From Microlunatus elymi (GTDB lineage: Bacteria; Actinomycetota; Actinomycetes; Propionibacteriales; Propionibacteriaceae), in contig NZ_CP041692.1 of NCBI RefSeq assembly GCF_007362775.1, positions 4,030,001-4,094,000 on the forward strand: a DNA stretch of 64,000 nucleotides, written 5' to 3'. The translations under genes were made by a program, and so were the position numbers. The stretch's first letter is position 1, and the number at the start of each line of letters is the position of its first letter. Below are positions 9,608-19,439 of the stretch, one piece after another. Under the pieces are notes generated by a model. It searched no databases. It was not told the DNA's origin and saw only the letters and a list, made by a program, of their open reading frames with translations.

Positions 9608-11124
9608 CCCGCCTCCCGGGCCACCGGCTGCTCTGCCGCAGCCACGCGATCGGTACGGCCCAGTTCATCGACGATCAACGGCGCGACCTTGGTCACGTCG
9701 CCGCAGCCGAGGGTGATCACCAGGTCGCCGGGTCGGGCGATCGCGGCCACCGTCGCCGCGGTGGCGTCCCAGTCCGGTTCGTAGGTGACGTGCGCCGTGC
9801 CCGCCGGTACGGCGTCGGCCACCAGCCGGCCGGTGATGCCGTCGATCGGATCCTCCCGATCGCCGCAGACGTCCATCACGACGGCTTCGTGCGCCGGCCG
9901 CAGCGCCTCGCCGAACTCCCGCCAGAAGTCCCGGGTCCGCGAATACAGATGCGGCTGCATCACCGCGACCACCCGGCCGGTGCCGCTCTCGTCGATCGCC
10001 GCGCGCGCGGCCCGGACCGTGTTGGCGACCTCGGTCGGATGGTGCGCGTAGTCATCGAAAACCCGTACCCCCGCCTGGGTGCCGACCAGCTGGAAGCGTC
10101 GGTACGTGCCGGGAAATCCCGCCAGCGCGGCGCGGACCTCGGCCGCCGGGTAGTCGATCCGCGTGGCGACGGCGTAGGCGGCCGCCGCGTTCAGCACGTT
10201 GTAGTCGCCCGGGACCTGCAGCCGCACCCGGCCCGAACCCGACACCGCATCGGTGAGCGTGAAGGTCGAGCCGAGACCCGCGTACGACTCGTCGCCGATG
10301 ACGATGTCGGCTCCCGGACTGCGGCCGAAGGTGACGATCTCGGGCACCGGCTCGCCGTCGGTGGCTAGCGCCCGAAGCTGGTCGGTGAGCTGGACCGCGC
10401 CGGGATCGTCGGCGCTGATCACCAGCAGCTTCACCCGGGTGCCGAGACTCGGATGCGGCTGGCTGGCAAATCGCAGGAAGCCGGCCCGATAGTTCTCCGG
10501 GGTGCCCCAGTTGACGAGATGATCGGGATCGACGTTGGTGATCACCGCGATCTCGGTCGGATATTGCAGGAACGAGCCGTCGGACTCGTCCGCCTCGACA
10601 ACGAACGCGTCGCCGCCGCCGAGATGGCCGCCTGTTTTGCCGATCTTGGCGCCCTCGCCGGGGTGGTAGAGCGCTCCGCCGATCACGTACGACGGATCGG
10701 CACCAAGCGCGGTGAGCAGGTAGGCGATCATCCCGGTGGTGGTGGTCTTGCCGTGGGTTCCGGCCACCGCGATGCCGCGTTTGCCCTTCATCAGCGAGGC
10801 CAGCGCGACACTGCGGTGCAGCACCGGCACGCCCCGTCGCCGAGCCTCGGCCAGTTCGGGGTTGGTTTCCCGGATGGCCGACGAGGCGACCACCGAACGG
10901 GCGTCGCCCAACTGCTCGGCGGCATGACCGACGTGGGTGCGTACGCCGATCGCCGCCAGCGACTTCAGGTAGTCCGAATCGGAACGATCACTGCCGCTGA
11001 CCTCGATCCCGCGCTGGGCAAAGACGGTCGCGACACCGTTCATGCCGGAGCCGCCGATCGCGATGAAGTGCACCGGCCCGAGTTCGTCGGGGTCGGGAAT
11101 CTCGGTCGGTTCGATGAGTGGCAA
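9604..11124 (-). CDS. murC: UDP-N-acetylmuramate-L-alanine ligase
   Basis: ATP-dependent Mur ligase adding L-Ala to UDP-MurNAc, the first amino acid of the stem peptide. The N-terminal Rossmann motif is HFIAIGGSGMNGVA (about residue 19) and the ATP-binding loop is GTHGKTTTTGM (about 120). DDYAHHPTEV is the conserved Mur ligase C-terminal block. The length of 506 is slightly above the family mean. The gene starts 1 bp after the murG stop and ends in a 4-bp overlap with ftsQ, so it is in the middle of the co-translated dcw run. Confidence 0.97.
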   Translation of the reverse strand: MPLIEPTEIPDPDELGPVHFIAIGGSGMNGVATVFAQRGIEVSGSDRSDSDYLKSLAAIGVRTHVGHAAEQLGDARSVVASSAIRETNPELAEARRRGVPVLHRSVALASLMKGKRGIAVAGTHGKTTTTGMIAYLLTALGADPSYVIGGALYHPGEGAKIGKTGGHLGGGDAFVVEADESDGSFLQYPTEIAVITNVDPDHLVNWGTPENYRAGFLRFASQPHPSLGTRVKLLVISADDPGAVQLTDQLRALATDGEPVPEIVTFGRSPGADIVIGDESYAGLGSTFTLTDAVSGSGRVRLQVPGDYNVLNAAAAYAVATRIDYPAAEVRAALAGFPGTYRRFQLVGTQAGVRVFDDYAHHPTEVANTVRAARAAIDESGTGRVVAVMQPHLYSRTRDFWREFGEALRPAHEAVVMDVCGDREDPIDGITGRLVADAVPAGTAHVTYEPDWDATAATVAAIARPGDLVITLGCGDVTKVAPLIVDELGRTDRVAAAEQPVAREAG

Positions 11125-11125
11125 T

Positions 11126-12301
11126 TCAATCCCCTGCAGTCTTCTTGTCGCTCGCCACCTCGAGGGTGAGCCGGGCCAGCCGCGCGGAGGCCTCGGACGA
11201 GGCTACGCTGCGGGCCGCCTCGGCCATCGCGGCCTGCCGGTCCGGGTCGTCCAGGATCGCCGGTACGGCGGTCAGCAGCACGTCGCCGGTGAGGGTCGAG
11301 TCGTCCAGCAGCCGAGCGCCGCCCGCCTCCACCACCGCGGTGGCGTTGCGGGCCTGTTCGCCGTTGCCGACCGCGTACGGGACCAGCAGCGAGGGCAGCC
11401 CGAGCAGAGCCTGTTCGAGGGTGGAACTTGCGCCGGCCCGGCTGAGCACCAGGTCGGCGGCCGCGTACGCCTTCTCCATCTCCTGGACGAAGCCGACCGG
11501 CTTGTAGACCGCCTCGGTCTGCGGATCGAACATTTCCACATCGGCCTCGGTGAGGTTGTTGCCGCCGAGCACGTGCAGGATCTGGATGCCCTCGCGCAAC
11601 AGTCCGGTCCGGGCCTCGAGCACCGCCCGGTTGATCCGCACCGCCCCCTGCGAGCCGCCGGTCACCAGCAGCGTGGGCATGTCCTCGTCCAACCCGAGCT
11701 CGGCGCGCGCCCGGGTCTTGAGCGTCCGGCGTCGCTGCTCGTCGGCATCGGCCAGGTCGACGATCGAGGTGCGCAACGGCAGTCCGATCCACTGCGCATG
11801 CGGCAGCGGCGTGGACGGGAACGACGTCGCGACGTATGGGGTGAAGCGCGCGGCCAGCCGATTGGCCAAGCCGGGAAGGGCATTCTGCTCGTGGATGACG
11901 ATCGGGATCCGCAGTCGGCGCGCCGCCAGATAGGCCGGTGTGGACACGTACCCGCCGAAACCGAGCAGCACGTCTGCCTCGGCCTTGCGCAGGATCGCTG
12001 CGGCGGCCGAGACCGCCTTGCCCATCCGGATCGGCAGCTTCACCAGATCGACCCCGGGTTTGCGCGGCATCGGCACCGGCGGGATCAGCTCCAGCGGCAG
12101 CCCGGCCGCCGGAATCGTCCGGGTCTCCAGACCGCGCGCGGTGCCGATCGCGGTCAGGGTGATGTCCGGTTCCAACGCGCGCAACTGCTCGGCAGTGGCG
12201 ATCAACGGAGACGTGTGCCCGGCCGAGCCGCCGCCGGCCAGGACCACGCTGTGCGGCCTGCCGTGGCCGTGCGCCCCGGGATCGGGCTGCGGGTCGCTCA
12301 T
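11126..12301 (-). CDS. murG: Lipid II synthase MurG (UDP-GlcNAc transferase)
   Basis: GT28 glycosyltransferase that adds GlcNAc to lipid I on the inner membrane face, giving lipid II. The glycine-rich loop VVLAGGGSAGHTSP lies near residue 19-32, with GFGGYVSTPAY and HEQNALPGLAN in the acceptor domain and GGSQGA and SRAGASSTLEQAL in the donor domain. Length 391 is normal. ATG at 12301 overlaps the ftsW stop as ATGA. Confidence 0.97.
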   Translation of the reverse strand: MSDPQPDPGAHGHGRPHSVVLAGGGSAGHTSPLIATAEQLRALEPDITLTAIGTARGLETRTIPAAGLPLELIPPVPMPRKPGVDLVKLPIRMGKAVSAAAAILRKAEADVLLGFGGYVSTPAYLAARRLRIPIVIHEQNALPGLANRLAARFTPYVATSFPSTPLPHAQWIGLPLRTSIVDLADADEQRRRTLKTRARAELGLDEDMPTLLVTGGSQGAVRINRAVLEARTGLLREGIQILHVLGGNNLTEADVEMFDPQTEAVYKPVGFVQEMEKAYAAADLVLSRAGASSTLEQALLGLPSLLVPYAVGNGEQARNATAVVEAGGARLLDDSTLTGDVLLTAVPAILDDPDRQAAMAEAARSVASSEASARLARLTLEVASDKKTAGD

Positions 12302-13617
12302 CGGCGCCCGCCCCGGCCGGAGCGAGTCGACCGGCCGTCGACCACGGTGGACATCTTCGGATGCGGCGGCTTCGTCGAGCGCGCAAGCACCTTGCGGGCG
12401 TCGGGTTCGTTACGGGCGCAGGCGATCAGGATGCCGACCGCGAACACGTTGGCCATCAACGCCGACCCGCCGTAGGACAGCAGCGGCAACGGCACACCGG
12501 CCACCGGCAGCAGCCGCAGCACCACACCGAGATTGATCAAGGTCTGCACCATGAACCAGGCGGTGACCCCGGCGGCCAGATAGCGGGAGAACTTGTCGTC
12601 GGACCGGGAGGCGATCCGCAGCCCGGCGTAGCAGAGCACCAGGAACAGCCCGAGCACGGCGAGGCTGCCGAACAGCCCGAGCTCCTCGCCGATCACCGCG
12701 AAGATGTAGTCGGTGTGGGCCTCCGGCAGGCTGCCCCATTTCTGCCGGCTGTTGCCGATCCCGACGCCCCACCAACCGCCGGACGCGATGCCACGCATCG
12801 CCACCGTGGACTGCAGGTTGGCTCCGGCCACGTCCGCCGACGGGTTGAGGAAGGCGAACAGCCGACCCATCCGGTTCGGGCTGGTGATGAACAACCCGAC
12901 CACGCCGACGATGCCGACCAGGCCGATCGAGGCGAAGATCCGCAACGGCGCGCCGACCACCCAGAGGATGCCGGCGACGATGCCGGCCATCACCACCGCG
13001 GTCCCCGCGTCGCCCTGGAACACCACGAGCATGATCAACAAGCCGGTGACCGGCAGGAACGGGATCAGCAGATGTTTGGGCTGGTCGAGCAGTTTGTCCT
13101 TGCGGGCAAGGACATCCGCGGCCCAGATGATCATCGCGAGCTTGGCGAACTCGGACGGCTGGAACTGCAACATCGGGGACCCCAGCTGTACCCAGTTGCG
13201 GTTGCCGTTGATGTTCTGGCCCAGCGGCGTGTAGGTCAGGATCACCATCGCGGTGGCGATGAACAGGGACAGCCAACCGATGACCCGGAGCATCGAACGC
13301 GACATCCGGGTCAACACGAAGGCACCGATCACACCGACGACCAGGAAGACGGCCTGTCGCTTCAGGAAGTAGTACGCGTCGCCGTGCTCGGTTTGACGCG
13401 CGTACACGCTGGAACTGGACAACACCATCATCAGGCCGAGCGCGATCAGCATGCCGGCCGAGCCCAGCACCAGGTGGAAGCTGGCCATCGGTTTGTCCAG
13501 GGTCGCCTTGATGAAGTCCAGCCGGCCAGGTTTGCTTGCCTGCTGGCGATTTCGACCGGCCGCGGGCGATTCGGGTTTGGTCACGCCCTTCGCCCGTACG
13601 TCGCCGGTCACGCTCAC
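12298..13617 (-). CDS. ftsW: Lipid II glycan polymerase FtsW (SEDS family)
   Basis: SEDS-family transglycosylase that works with FtsI at the septum. About ten membrane helices are visible, with the conserved WVQLGSPMLQFQPSEFAKLA block and the C-terminal GVPLPLLSYGGSALMANVFA. A basic cytoplasmic N-terminal tail of about 45 residues precedes the first helix. GTG at 13617 is chosen because GAGAGGA lies about 9 nt upstream; an in-frame GTG at 13626 overlaps the murD stop as GTGA but is too close to that site. The product is about 439 residues and the tail is Arg/Lys-rich. Confidence 0.95.
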   Translation of the reverse strand: MSVTGDVRAKGVTKPESPAAGRNRQQASKPGRLDFIKATLDKPMASFHLVLGSAGMLIALGLMMVLSSSSVYARQTEHGDAYYFLKRQAVFLVVGVIGAFVLTRMSRSMLRVIGWLSLFIATAMVILTYTPLGQNINGNRNWVQLGSPMLQFQPSEFAKLAMIIWAADVLARKDKLLDQPKHLLIPFLPVTGLLIMLVVFQGDAGTAVVMAGIVAGILWVVGAPLRIFASIGLVGIVGVVGLFITSPNRMGRLFAFLNPSADVAGANLQSTVAMRGIASGGWWGVGIGNSRQKWGSLPEAHTDYIFAVIGEELGLFGSLAVLGLFLVLCYAGLRIASRSDDKFSRYLAAGVTAWFMVQTLINLGVVLRLLPVAGVPLPLLSYGGSALMANVFAVGILIACARNEPDARKVLARSTKPPHPKMSTVVDGRSTRSGRGGRR

Positions 13618-13622
13618 GCCGT

Positions 13623-15095
13623 TCACTCCTCTCGGGCCGCCAGGGCCTGGACCGCCGCGGCGAAGGCGTCCCCGCGTTCGGCGTAGTCGGTGTACATGTC
13701 CCGGCTCGCGCACGCCGGCGCCAACAGCACCACGTCGCCCGGCCGTGCCAGCGACGCCGCCGCCTCGACGACCCGAGCCATGGCACTAGTTTCGGTGTCG
13801 CCGATGCTGATCACCGGGACCTGCGGCGCGTGTCGTGCCAGGGCCTGGGCAATCTCGTCCCGGTCGACGCCGAGCAGCACCGCTCCGCGCAGCCGGTCGC
13901 GGTTGCGGATCACCAGATCGTCGAAGGTGACCCCTTTGGCCTGGCCGCCGGCCACCCAGACGACGTCGTCGAATGCCGTCAAGGACGCCTGTGCGGCATG
14001 GGGATTGGTGGCCTTCGAGTCGTCGACGTAGCGGACGTCGCCGATCACCCCGACGGTCTGGATCCGATGTCCGCCGACCCGCATCGCCCGCAGACCGTCG
14101 CGGACCGCGGTCGGCCGGACTCCGAACGATCGTGCCAGCGCTGCGGCCGCCAGGGCGTTGGCCACGTTGTGGGGCGCACCGCCGGCGCCGCTCTCGTCGG
14201 GAGCGACATCGGCGATGGTGGCCAGCTCGACCGCCGAAGTCTGCCGCTGCTCGATGAAGGCCCGGTCCACCAGGATGTCCTCGACCAGGCCGAGCATCGC
14301 GACCTTCGGTACGCCGAGCGTGAAGCCGATCGCCCGGGCACCCTCGATCACGTCTGCCTCCTCCACCATCTTCCGGGTGGTCTCCTCGGCCACGTTGTAG
14401 ACGCAGGATTGCTGTACCCGTTGAAAGATCTTGGCCTTGGCCGCCGCGTAGGCCTCCGCGCTGCCGTGCCATTCCAGGTGATCGAGATGCAGGTTGAGCA
14501 CTGCGGCCGAGTGCAGCGACAGCGAATTCGACCAGTGCAGCTGGTGGCTGGACAGTTCGACCGCGAGCACATCGTAGGGTTCCGGGTCGAGGACGATCTC
14601 CATCAACGGGCGGCCGATGTTGCCGACCGCCGCGGTCCGGAGCCCGGCGGCGGTCAGCATCGAGGCCAGCATCTCGGTGGTGGTGGTCTTGCCGTTGGTG
14701 CCGGTGATGCCTAGCCACGGGATCTGCTTGTTCGGCTGCATCAACCGCCAGGCGAGCTCCGGCTCCCCCCAGATCGCGACGCCTTGCGCCGCGGCCTGGG
14801 CCAGCATCGGCTGATGCGGCGGCAATCCGGTGGTGATCACCAGGTCGGTGCCGGTGGGCAGGTTGTCGGTGCTGCCGGGTCCGATCCTGACTCCTGCGCC
14901 AAGGGTTTCCAGCAGCTTGGCCCGATCCTGCACCGGTTCGGAGTCGCCGTGGTCGAGCACGGTGACCTTGGCGCCGTACTCCAGCAGGCCGTCGGCGGCG
15001 GCGAACCCGGCCACTCCCAGCCCGGCGACGACGGCACTGACCCGACTCCAGTCGCTGGCGCCGTTGTAGTCGGCCAGCCATTCGATCGTGTTCAC
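13623..15095 (-). CDS. murD: UDP-MurNAc-L-alanine-D-glutamate ligase
   Basis: Mur ligase adding D-Glu to UDP-MurNAc-L-Ala. It shows an N-terminal Rossmann fold ([16 protein letters not shown]), the ATP loop [15 protein letters not shown] (about residue 130), and [11 protein letters not shown], a hallmark of MurD. GTG at 15095 is preferred over upstream in-frame codons because GAGGTGG lies 5 nt before it and the protein then begins [12 protein letters not shown]. Length is 490. It lies between mraY and ftsW, as in other dcw clusters. Confidence 0.96.
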   Translation of the reverse strand: MNTIEWLADYNGASDWSRVSAVVAGLGVAGFAAADGLLEYGAKVTVLDHGDSEPVQDRAKLLETLGAGVRIGPGSTDNLPTGTDLVITTGLPPHQPMLAQAAAQGVAIWGEPELAWRLMQPNKQIPWLGITGTNGKTTTTEMLASMLTAAGLRTAAVGNIGRPLMEIVLDPEPYDVLAVELSSHQLHWSNSLSLHSAAVLNLHLDHLEWHGSAEAYAAAKAKIFQRVQQSCVYNVAEETTRKMVEEADVIEGARAIGFTLGVPKVAMLGLVEDILVDRAFIEQRQTSAVELATIADVAPDESGAGGAPHNVANALAAAALARSFGVRPTAVRDGLRAMRVGGHRIQTVGVIGDVRYVDDSKATNPHAAQASLTAFDDVVWVAGGQAKGVTFDDLVIRNRDRLRGAVLLGVDRDEIAQALARHAPQVPVISIGDTETSAMARVVEAAASLARPGDVVLLAPACASRDMYTDYAERGDAFAAAVQALAAREE

Positions 15096-15123
15096 GCGTT
15101 CCACCTCATCATTGTCAGCATGG

Positions 15124-16203
15124 TCAGCCGACCAGCCACTCGGCATAGAAGATGCCCAGTCCGGCTGCCACGCACAGCCCGGCGATGATCCAGAACCGCA
15201 TCACGATCGTCACCTCACGCCAGCCGACCATCTCGAAATGGTTGTGCAGCGGCGAATTCCTGAACAGCCGCTTCGGTGTCCCGGTCAGCCGCCGGGTCGC
15301 CTTGAAGTAACTGGTCTGCAGCACCAGCGAGCCGACCTCGATCACCATCAGTCCGCCCAACAGGATGAGCAGCAGCTCGGTCCGGCTGAACACCGCGAAC
15401 GCGGCCAGTCCGCCGCCGAGCGAGAGCGCTCCGGTGTCTCCCATGATGATCTTGGCCGGTTTGGCGTTCCACCAGAGGAATCCGAAGCAGGCGCCGGCGA
15501 CCGCGAGCGCCACCGCTGCCAGATCGTACGGGTCACGTACCTCGTAGCAGTTGGGTCCGGCCGAGGCGACGCGGGCGCAGGACTGGTTGTACTGCCAGAT
15601 GTTGATCAACGCGTACGCGCCGAAGATCATCGTGCAGGCGCCCGCCGCCAGGCCGTCCAATCCGTCGGTCAGATTCACCCCGTTGCTGGCTCCGACGATC
15701 ATCAGCAGGGTCCAGATCACCGCCAGCGCGATCGGCAGCTGGGGTGAGAAGTCCCGCAGGAAGGAGATGAACGGCGAACCCGGTGTCATCCCGCGAGCGT
15801 CCGGGAAGTGCAGCGCCGCGACCGCGAAGATGCCGCCGATGATCACCTGTCCGGCGATCTTGAACCAGCCCGGCAGGCCGCCCGAGTGCTGCCGGCTGAT
15901 CTTGAGCCAGTCGTCCAGGAAACCGACCATCGCCAGCCCGTTCATCAGGAACAGCACCAGCCAGGCCGAGACACTCGGCTGTTCCGTGGTGATCAACTTC
16001 GCCAGCAGGTAGCCGAGGTCGACGGCGATGATGATCACCACGCCGCCCATCGTCGGGGTGCCCCGCTTGAGCTGATGCGTCTGGGGCGTACCGTCACGGA
16101 ACGGCTGACCGTATCCCCTTCGGGCAAAGGCATTCACCGCGATCCGGGTGCCGAGCAGGGAGCCGAGCAGGGCCAGCAGACCGGCCGTCGCAATAGCGAT
16201 CAC
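15124..16203 (-). CDS. mraY: Phospho-MurNAc-pentapeptide transferase MraY
   Basis: Polytopic enzyme that transfers phospho-MurNAc-pentapeptide to undecaprenyl phosphate, forming lipid I. Conserved cytoplasmic loops are all present: FLDDWLKI (about residue 95), [12 protein letters not shown] (about 180) and [11 protein letters not shown] (about 255), which carry the Mg-binding and catalytic Asp residues, plus the C-terminal HNHFEMVGW histidine loop. About ten membrane helices. The start ATG lies 3 bp beyond the murF stop. Confidence 0.97.
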   Translation of the reverse strand: MIAIATAGLLALLGSLLGTRIAVNAFARRGYGQPFRDGTPQTHQLKRGTPTMGGVVIIIAVDLGYLLAKLITTEQPSVSAWLVLFLMNGLAMVGFLDDWLKISRQHSGGLPGWFKIAGQVIIGGIFAVAALHFPDARGMTPGSPFISFLRDFSPQLPIALAVIWTLLMIVGASNGVNLTDGLDGLAAGACTMIFGAYALINIWQYNQSCARVASAGPNCYEVRDPYDLAAVALAVAGACFGFLWWNAKPAKIIMGDTGALSLGGGLAAFAVFSRTELLLILLGGLMVIEVGSLVLQTSYFKATRRLTGTPKRLFRNSPLHNHFEMVGWREVTIVMRFWIIAGLCVAAGLGIFYAEWLVG

Positions 16204-16206
16204 GGG

Positions 16207-17646
16207 CTACTCCGTCGACAGCTGATCGCCGAGGCTCTCCAGGCCGACATCGCGGGAGGCCTTGATCAACACCGCGTCGCCCGGATGCAGTGCACCGAGC
16301 GCCGGGATCACCGCCTCCTTGTCAGGAACCTGACGAATCGAACCGGCCGCGGACTGTGATCGCGCGCCGTCCGCGATGGCGCCCGCGGCCTCACCGACCA
16401 CGATCAACTCGTCGACCCCCAGCTCGGCAGCCGTCCGGCCCACGCCGCGATGCAACTCCTCGGAGTCGGGGCCGAGTTCGAGCATCTCGCCGAGCACGGC
16501 GATCGTCCGAGCCTGCGATCGGGTGCTGGACCGGCGACGGCCGATCTCGGTCAGGGTCGACAACGCGGCCTGCATCGAGGCCGGGTTGGCGTTGTACGCG
16601 TCGTTGATCAGCACCACGTCGCCGGCCAGTTCGTGCAACTCCATCCGCCAGCGGGACCGGATCCCCACCCGGGTCAGCACGTCGGCGATCTTCTGCGGCT
16701 CGACTCCGACGCTGTACGCCGCCGCGGCGGCCGCGACGGCGTTGCCGACCTGGTGCCGGCCGAGCAGCCGCAGCCGGACCGGATGTCGCCGGTCGTTGAT
16801 GATCAAGGTGAAGCTCCAGCGATCCAGTTCGTCGGCAGCGAGATCGACGGCGTACACCTGCGGGATCAGGCCGGCCGGCAGGTCGTCGCCCTCAACCCCG
16901 TACGACAACACCGGCGCGCTGGTGCGTTCGGCCATCCGCCAGACTCGTCGGTCGCCCGCGTTCAGTACCGCCCGGCCGTCGGTGGGCAGGGCCTCGACCA
17001 GCTCACCCTTGGCGGTGGCGATTGCGTCCTGGCTGCCGAACTTGCCGAGGTGGGCCACGCCGACGTTCAGCTCCAGACCGATGTCCGGCGGTGTGATCTC
17101 GCACAGGTACTTGATGTGCCCGATGCCCTTGGCGCCCATCTCGGCGATCAGGTAGTCGGTGTCGGTCGTCACACAGCTGGCGGTGACCGGCAGCCCGATC
17201 TCGTTGTTCATCGAACCGCGCGGCGCGACCGCCGAGCCGTGCGTCTCCAGCAACTGGGCCAGCAGGTCCTTGGTGGTGGTCTTGCCGGCCGAACCGGTGA
17301 TGCCGAGCACCGTCAGGCCGGTCTTCTTGGCGATCTTGATCACGTGCCGGCCGATCACGCCCATCGCGGTCTGCGGGTCGTCCACCACCAGACACAATCC
17401 GCCCGGCACCGGACGGGACGTGATCGCGGCCACTGCGCCGGCCGCCCAGGCGTTGCGCGCGTAGTCGTGGCCGTCGACCCGTTCACCCGGGAAGGCCACG
17501 AAAAGGCTGCCCTGCTTGACGTTGCGCGAGTCGTACGCCAGGTCGACGACCGGGGCGTCGAGTGCGGCCGCGGTGGGTGCGGCACCGTCGATCTCGGCTC
17601 GGGCGCCGATCAACTCGGCCAACTCGCGCACGGTGTTGTTGATCAT
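16207..17646 (-). CDS. murF: UDP-MurNAc-tripeptide-D-Ala-D-Ala ligase
   Basis: Mur ligase that adds D-Ala-D-Ala and completes the UDP-MurNAc pentapeptide. ATP loop GITGSAGKTTTKD (about residue 115), substrate block NDAYNANPASMQAAL (about 335) and the N-terminal DSR motif (LAYDSRNVKQGSLFVA) all match. ATG at 17646 overlaps the murE stop as ATGA and has GGGGAGCAGG just upstream; in-frame starts further back lie inside murE and are rejected. Length 479. Confidence 0.96.
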   Translation of the reverse strand: MINNTVRELAELIGARAEIDGAAPTAAALDAPVVDLAYDSRNVKQGSLFVAFPGERVDGHDYARNAWAAGAVAAITSRPVPGGLCLVVDDPQTAMGVIGRHVIKIAKKTGLTVLGITGSAGKTTTKDLLAQLLETHGSAVAPRGSMNNEIGLPVTASCVTTDTDYLIAEMGAKGIGHIKYLCEITPPDIGLELNVGVAHLGKFGSQDAIATAKGELVEALPTDGRAVLNAGDRRVWRMAERTSAPVLSYGVEGDDLPAGLIPQVYAVDLAADELDRWSFTLIINDRRHPVRLRLLGRHQVGNAVAAAAAAYSVGVEPQKIADVLTRVGIRSRWRMELHELAGDVVLINDAYNANPASMQAALSTLTEIGRRRSSTRSQARTIAVLGEMLELGPDSEELHRGVGRTAAELGVDELIVVGEAAGAIADGARSQSAAGSIRQVPDKEAVIPALGALHPGDAVLIKASRDVGLESLGDQLSTE

Positions 17647-19439
17647 GCCTGCTCCCCAGCGTCCCGTACGTCCTGCCAACCGGTCAGCAACTGCTCGACG
17701 TCGTCGAACGGCAGCACCCGACCGGTGATCTCCTGCCCTCGCTCGTGTCCCTTGCCCAGCAGGGCGATCACGTCGTGCGGCCCGGCCTGTCGCAGCGCCG
17801 TACGGATCGCAGCTGCGCGGTCGCCTCCGTCGAGCACCACGACCGGCCGGGACTGGTGCGCCGCCTGCTGCCGGGCGCCGTCCAGTGCAGCGGCGCGGAT
17901 CGACGCGGGATCCTCGGTCCGCGGGTTGTCGTCGGTGATGATCACCATGTCGGCCAACTCCGCCGCCACCGCGCCCATCGGTCCGCGTTTGGCCGGATCC
18001 CGATCCCCGCCGCAGCCGACCACGCAGATCAGCCGCGGTGACTGTTCATCAGCCGCACCACTTCGGGTCAGCCGCACCCGTTGCAACTGGTGCGGCTGCA
18101 CGGAAGTGGTGCGGCTGTGGGAAATGCCGGGCGCCGGGGCTTGGTTGACGGTGGCGCGGAGTTCGGTCAGCACCGAGGAGATCGCTTGCGGGGTGTGGGC
18201 GAAATCGACGAAGGCGCGCGGGGCGTCCGGACCAAGATCAACTCGCTGCAGCCGGCCGGGGACGGTGGCCGTCGCCAGGCCGGCCGCGGCGGTGGGCAGA
18301 TCGAGACCGGCGAGTTGCAGCATGCCCAGGGCGGTGATCGCGTTGGCCACGTTGTAGCCGCCGGGCAGGCCGAGGCGGAAAACCAGCTCCGCTTGGGGTG
18401 TGGCGATTCGGACCGCGGTCGGGTCTACCGTCCGGTCGACGCCCAGACAGCGGAAATGATCATGCTCGCCGTCACCGTCCGCACCGGCCAGGCTGGTGGT
18501 CAACACCCGAAGCCCGGCTCGATCCGCACGGGCGACCAGTTCCGGACCGCGAGCGTCGTCGGTGTTGATCACCGCGGCCCGCGCCCGCTCGGCGGTGAAC
18601 AGACTCGCCTTGGCCTCGAAGTACGCCTCCAGGCTGCCGTGAAAGTCGAGGTGATCGCGGCCGAAGTTGGTGAAGCCGGCTACGTCGAAGACGATTTCGT
18701 CCGCCCGGCCGAGCGCCAGCGCGTGGGAGGAGACCTCCATCACCACGCAGTCGGCACCCCGCTCGACCAGGATCGCCAACAGGGCCTGCAGGTCCGCGGA
18801 CTCGGGAGTGGTGACGGTGGTCCGGTCGGCGACGATCTCTTCCCCGTCGAGGAAGTAGCCGAGCGTGCCGATCACACCGCAGCGACGACCTACCGCCCGC
18901 AGCCCGGCCGCCAGCAGGTAGTTGGTGGTGGTCTTTCCGTTCGTCCCGGTCACGCCGAACATGGTCAGCCGGGTCGCCGGTCGCCCGTACACCTCTGCCG
19001 CCGCGGCGGCCATCGCCTGCCGTGGATCGTCCACCACCAGCACCGGTGCCGCACCGGTGATCTCGCGCGAATCGCTGCCCTGCAAGAGATCCGCTCCGGC
19101 GCGGTCGCTCAGCACCGCCACCGCACCGGCCTTCAGCACGTCGGCGGCGTAGCGAGCTCCATGAGTGTTGGCCCCCGGCAGGCCGACATAGAGGTCGCCG
19201 CGACGCACCGTACGGGAGTCGAAGGCGACCCCGGTCACGCTCACGCCGTCGAGCTCGCCCGAGACCACATCCGCACCGAGGGTCTCGGCCAGCCGTCGCA
19301 CCGGATAGGGCGTCGTCGATGCCGGGCGTAGACCAGGTGGGTCTTGACCGGGAACGACGGATGCGGCTGACACGGCGCTGACGCTACCCGGATCGGTCGC
19401 CGGCTCCGCAACCGACCGTTGCTCCTGCATCCTGCTCAC
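17643..19439 (-). CDS. murE: UDP-MurNAc-dipeptide diaminopimelate ligase, with in-frame insert
   Basis: Mur ligase adding the third stem residue. ATP loop [14 protein letters not shown] lies near residue 166, and DDNPRTEDP (about 510) contains the DNPR motif that marks diaminopimelate-adding enzymes rather than lysine types. At 598 residues it is about 80-100 longer than most MurE. Part of the excess is a Pro/Ser-rich N-terminal extension of about 45 residues. The other part is an insert (about residues 432-468) between the linker and VVGCGGDRD, encoded by a nested DNA palindrome. The GTG start overlaps the ftsI stop as GTGA; ATG three codons later is also possible. The catalytic residues look intact. 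Confidence 0.95.
   Translation of the reverse strand: MSRMQEQRSVAEPATDPGSVSAVSAASVVPGQDPPGLRPASTTPYPVRRLAETLGADVVSGELDGVSVTGVAFDSRTVRRGDLYVGLPGANTHGARYAADVLKAGAVAVLSDRAGADLLQGSDSREITGAAPVLVVDDPRQAMAAAAAEVYGRPATRLTMFGVTGTNGKTTTNYLLAAGLRAVGRRCGVIGTLGYFLDGEEIVADRTTVTTPESADLQALLAILVERGADCVVMEVSSHALALGRADEIVFDVAGFTNFGRDHLDFHGSLEAYFEAKASLFTAERARAAVINTDDARGPELVARADRAGLRVLTTSLAGADGDGEHDHFRCLGVDRTVDPTAVRIATPQAELVFRLGLPGGYNVANAITALGMLQLAGLDLPTAAAGLATATVPGRLQRVDLGPDAPRAFVDFAHTPQAISSVLTELRATVNQAPAPGISHSRTTSVQPHQLQRVRLTRSGAADEQSPRLICVVGCGGDRDPAKRGPMGAVAAELADMVIITDDNPRTEDPASIRAAALDGARQQAAHQSRPVVVLDGGDRAAAIRTALRQAGPHDVIALLGKGHERGQEITGRVLPFDDVEQLLTGWQDVRDAGEQA
18050..18117. repeat. Nested palindrome inside murE
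   Basis: Outer arms CAGCCGCACCACTTC (18050-18064) and its exact complement (18103-18117) enclose a second pair, CAGCCGCACC (18069-18078) and its complement (18089-18098), around GTTGCAAC (18080-18087), itself a palindrome. The element adds about 24 codons without breaking the murE frame. It resembles palindromic elements that insert into genes in frame. Confidence 0.85.
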
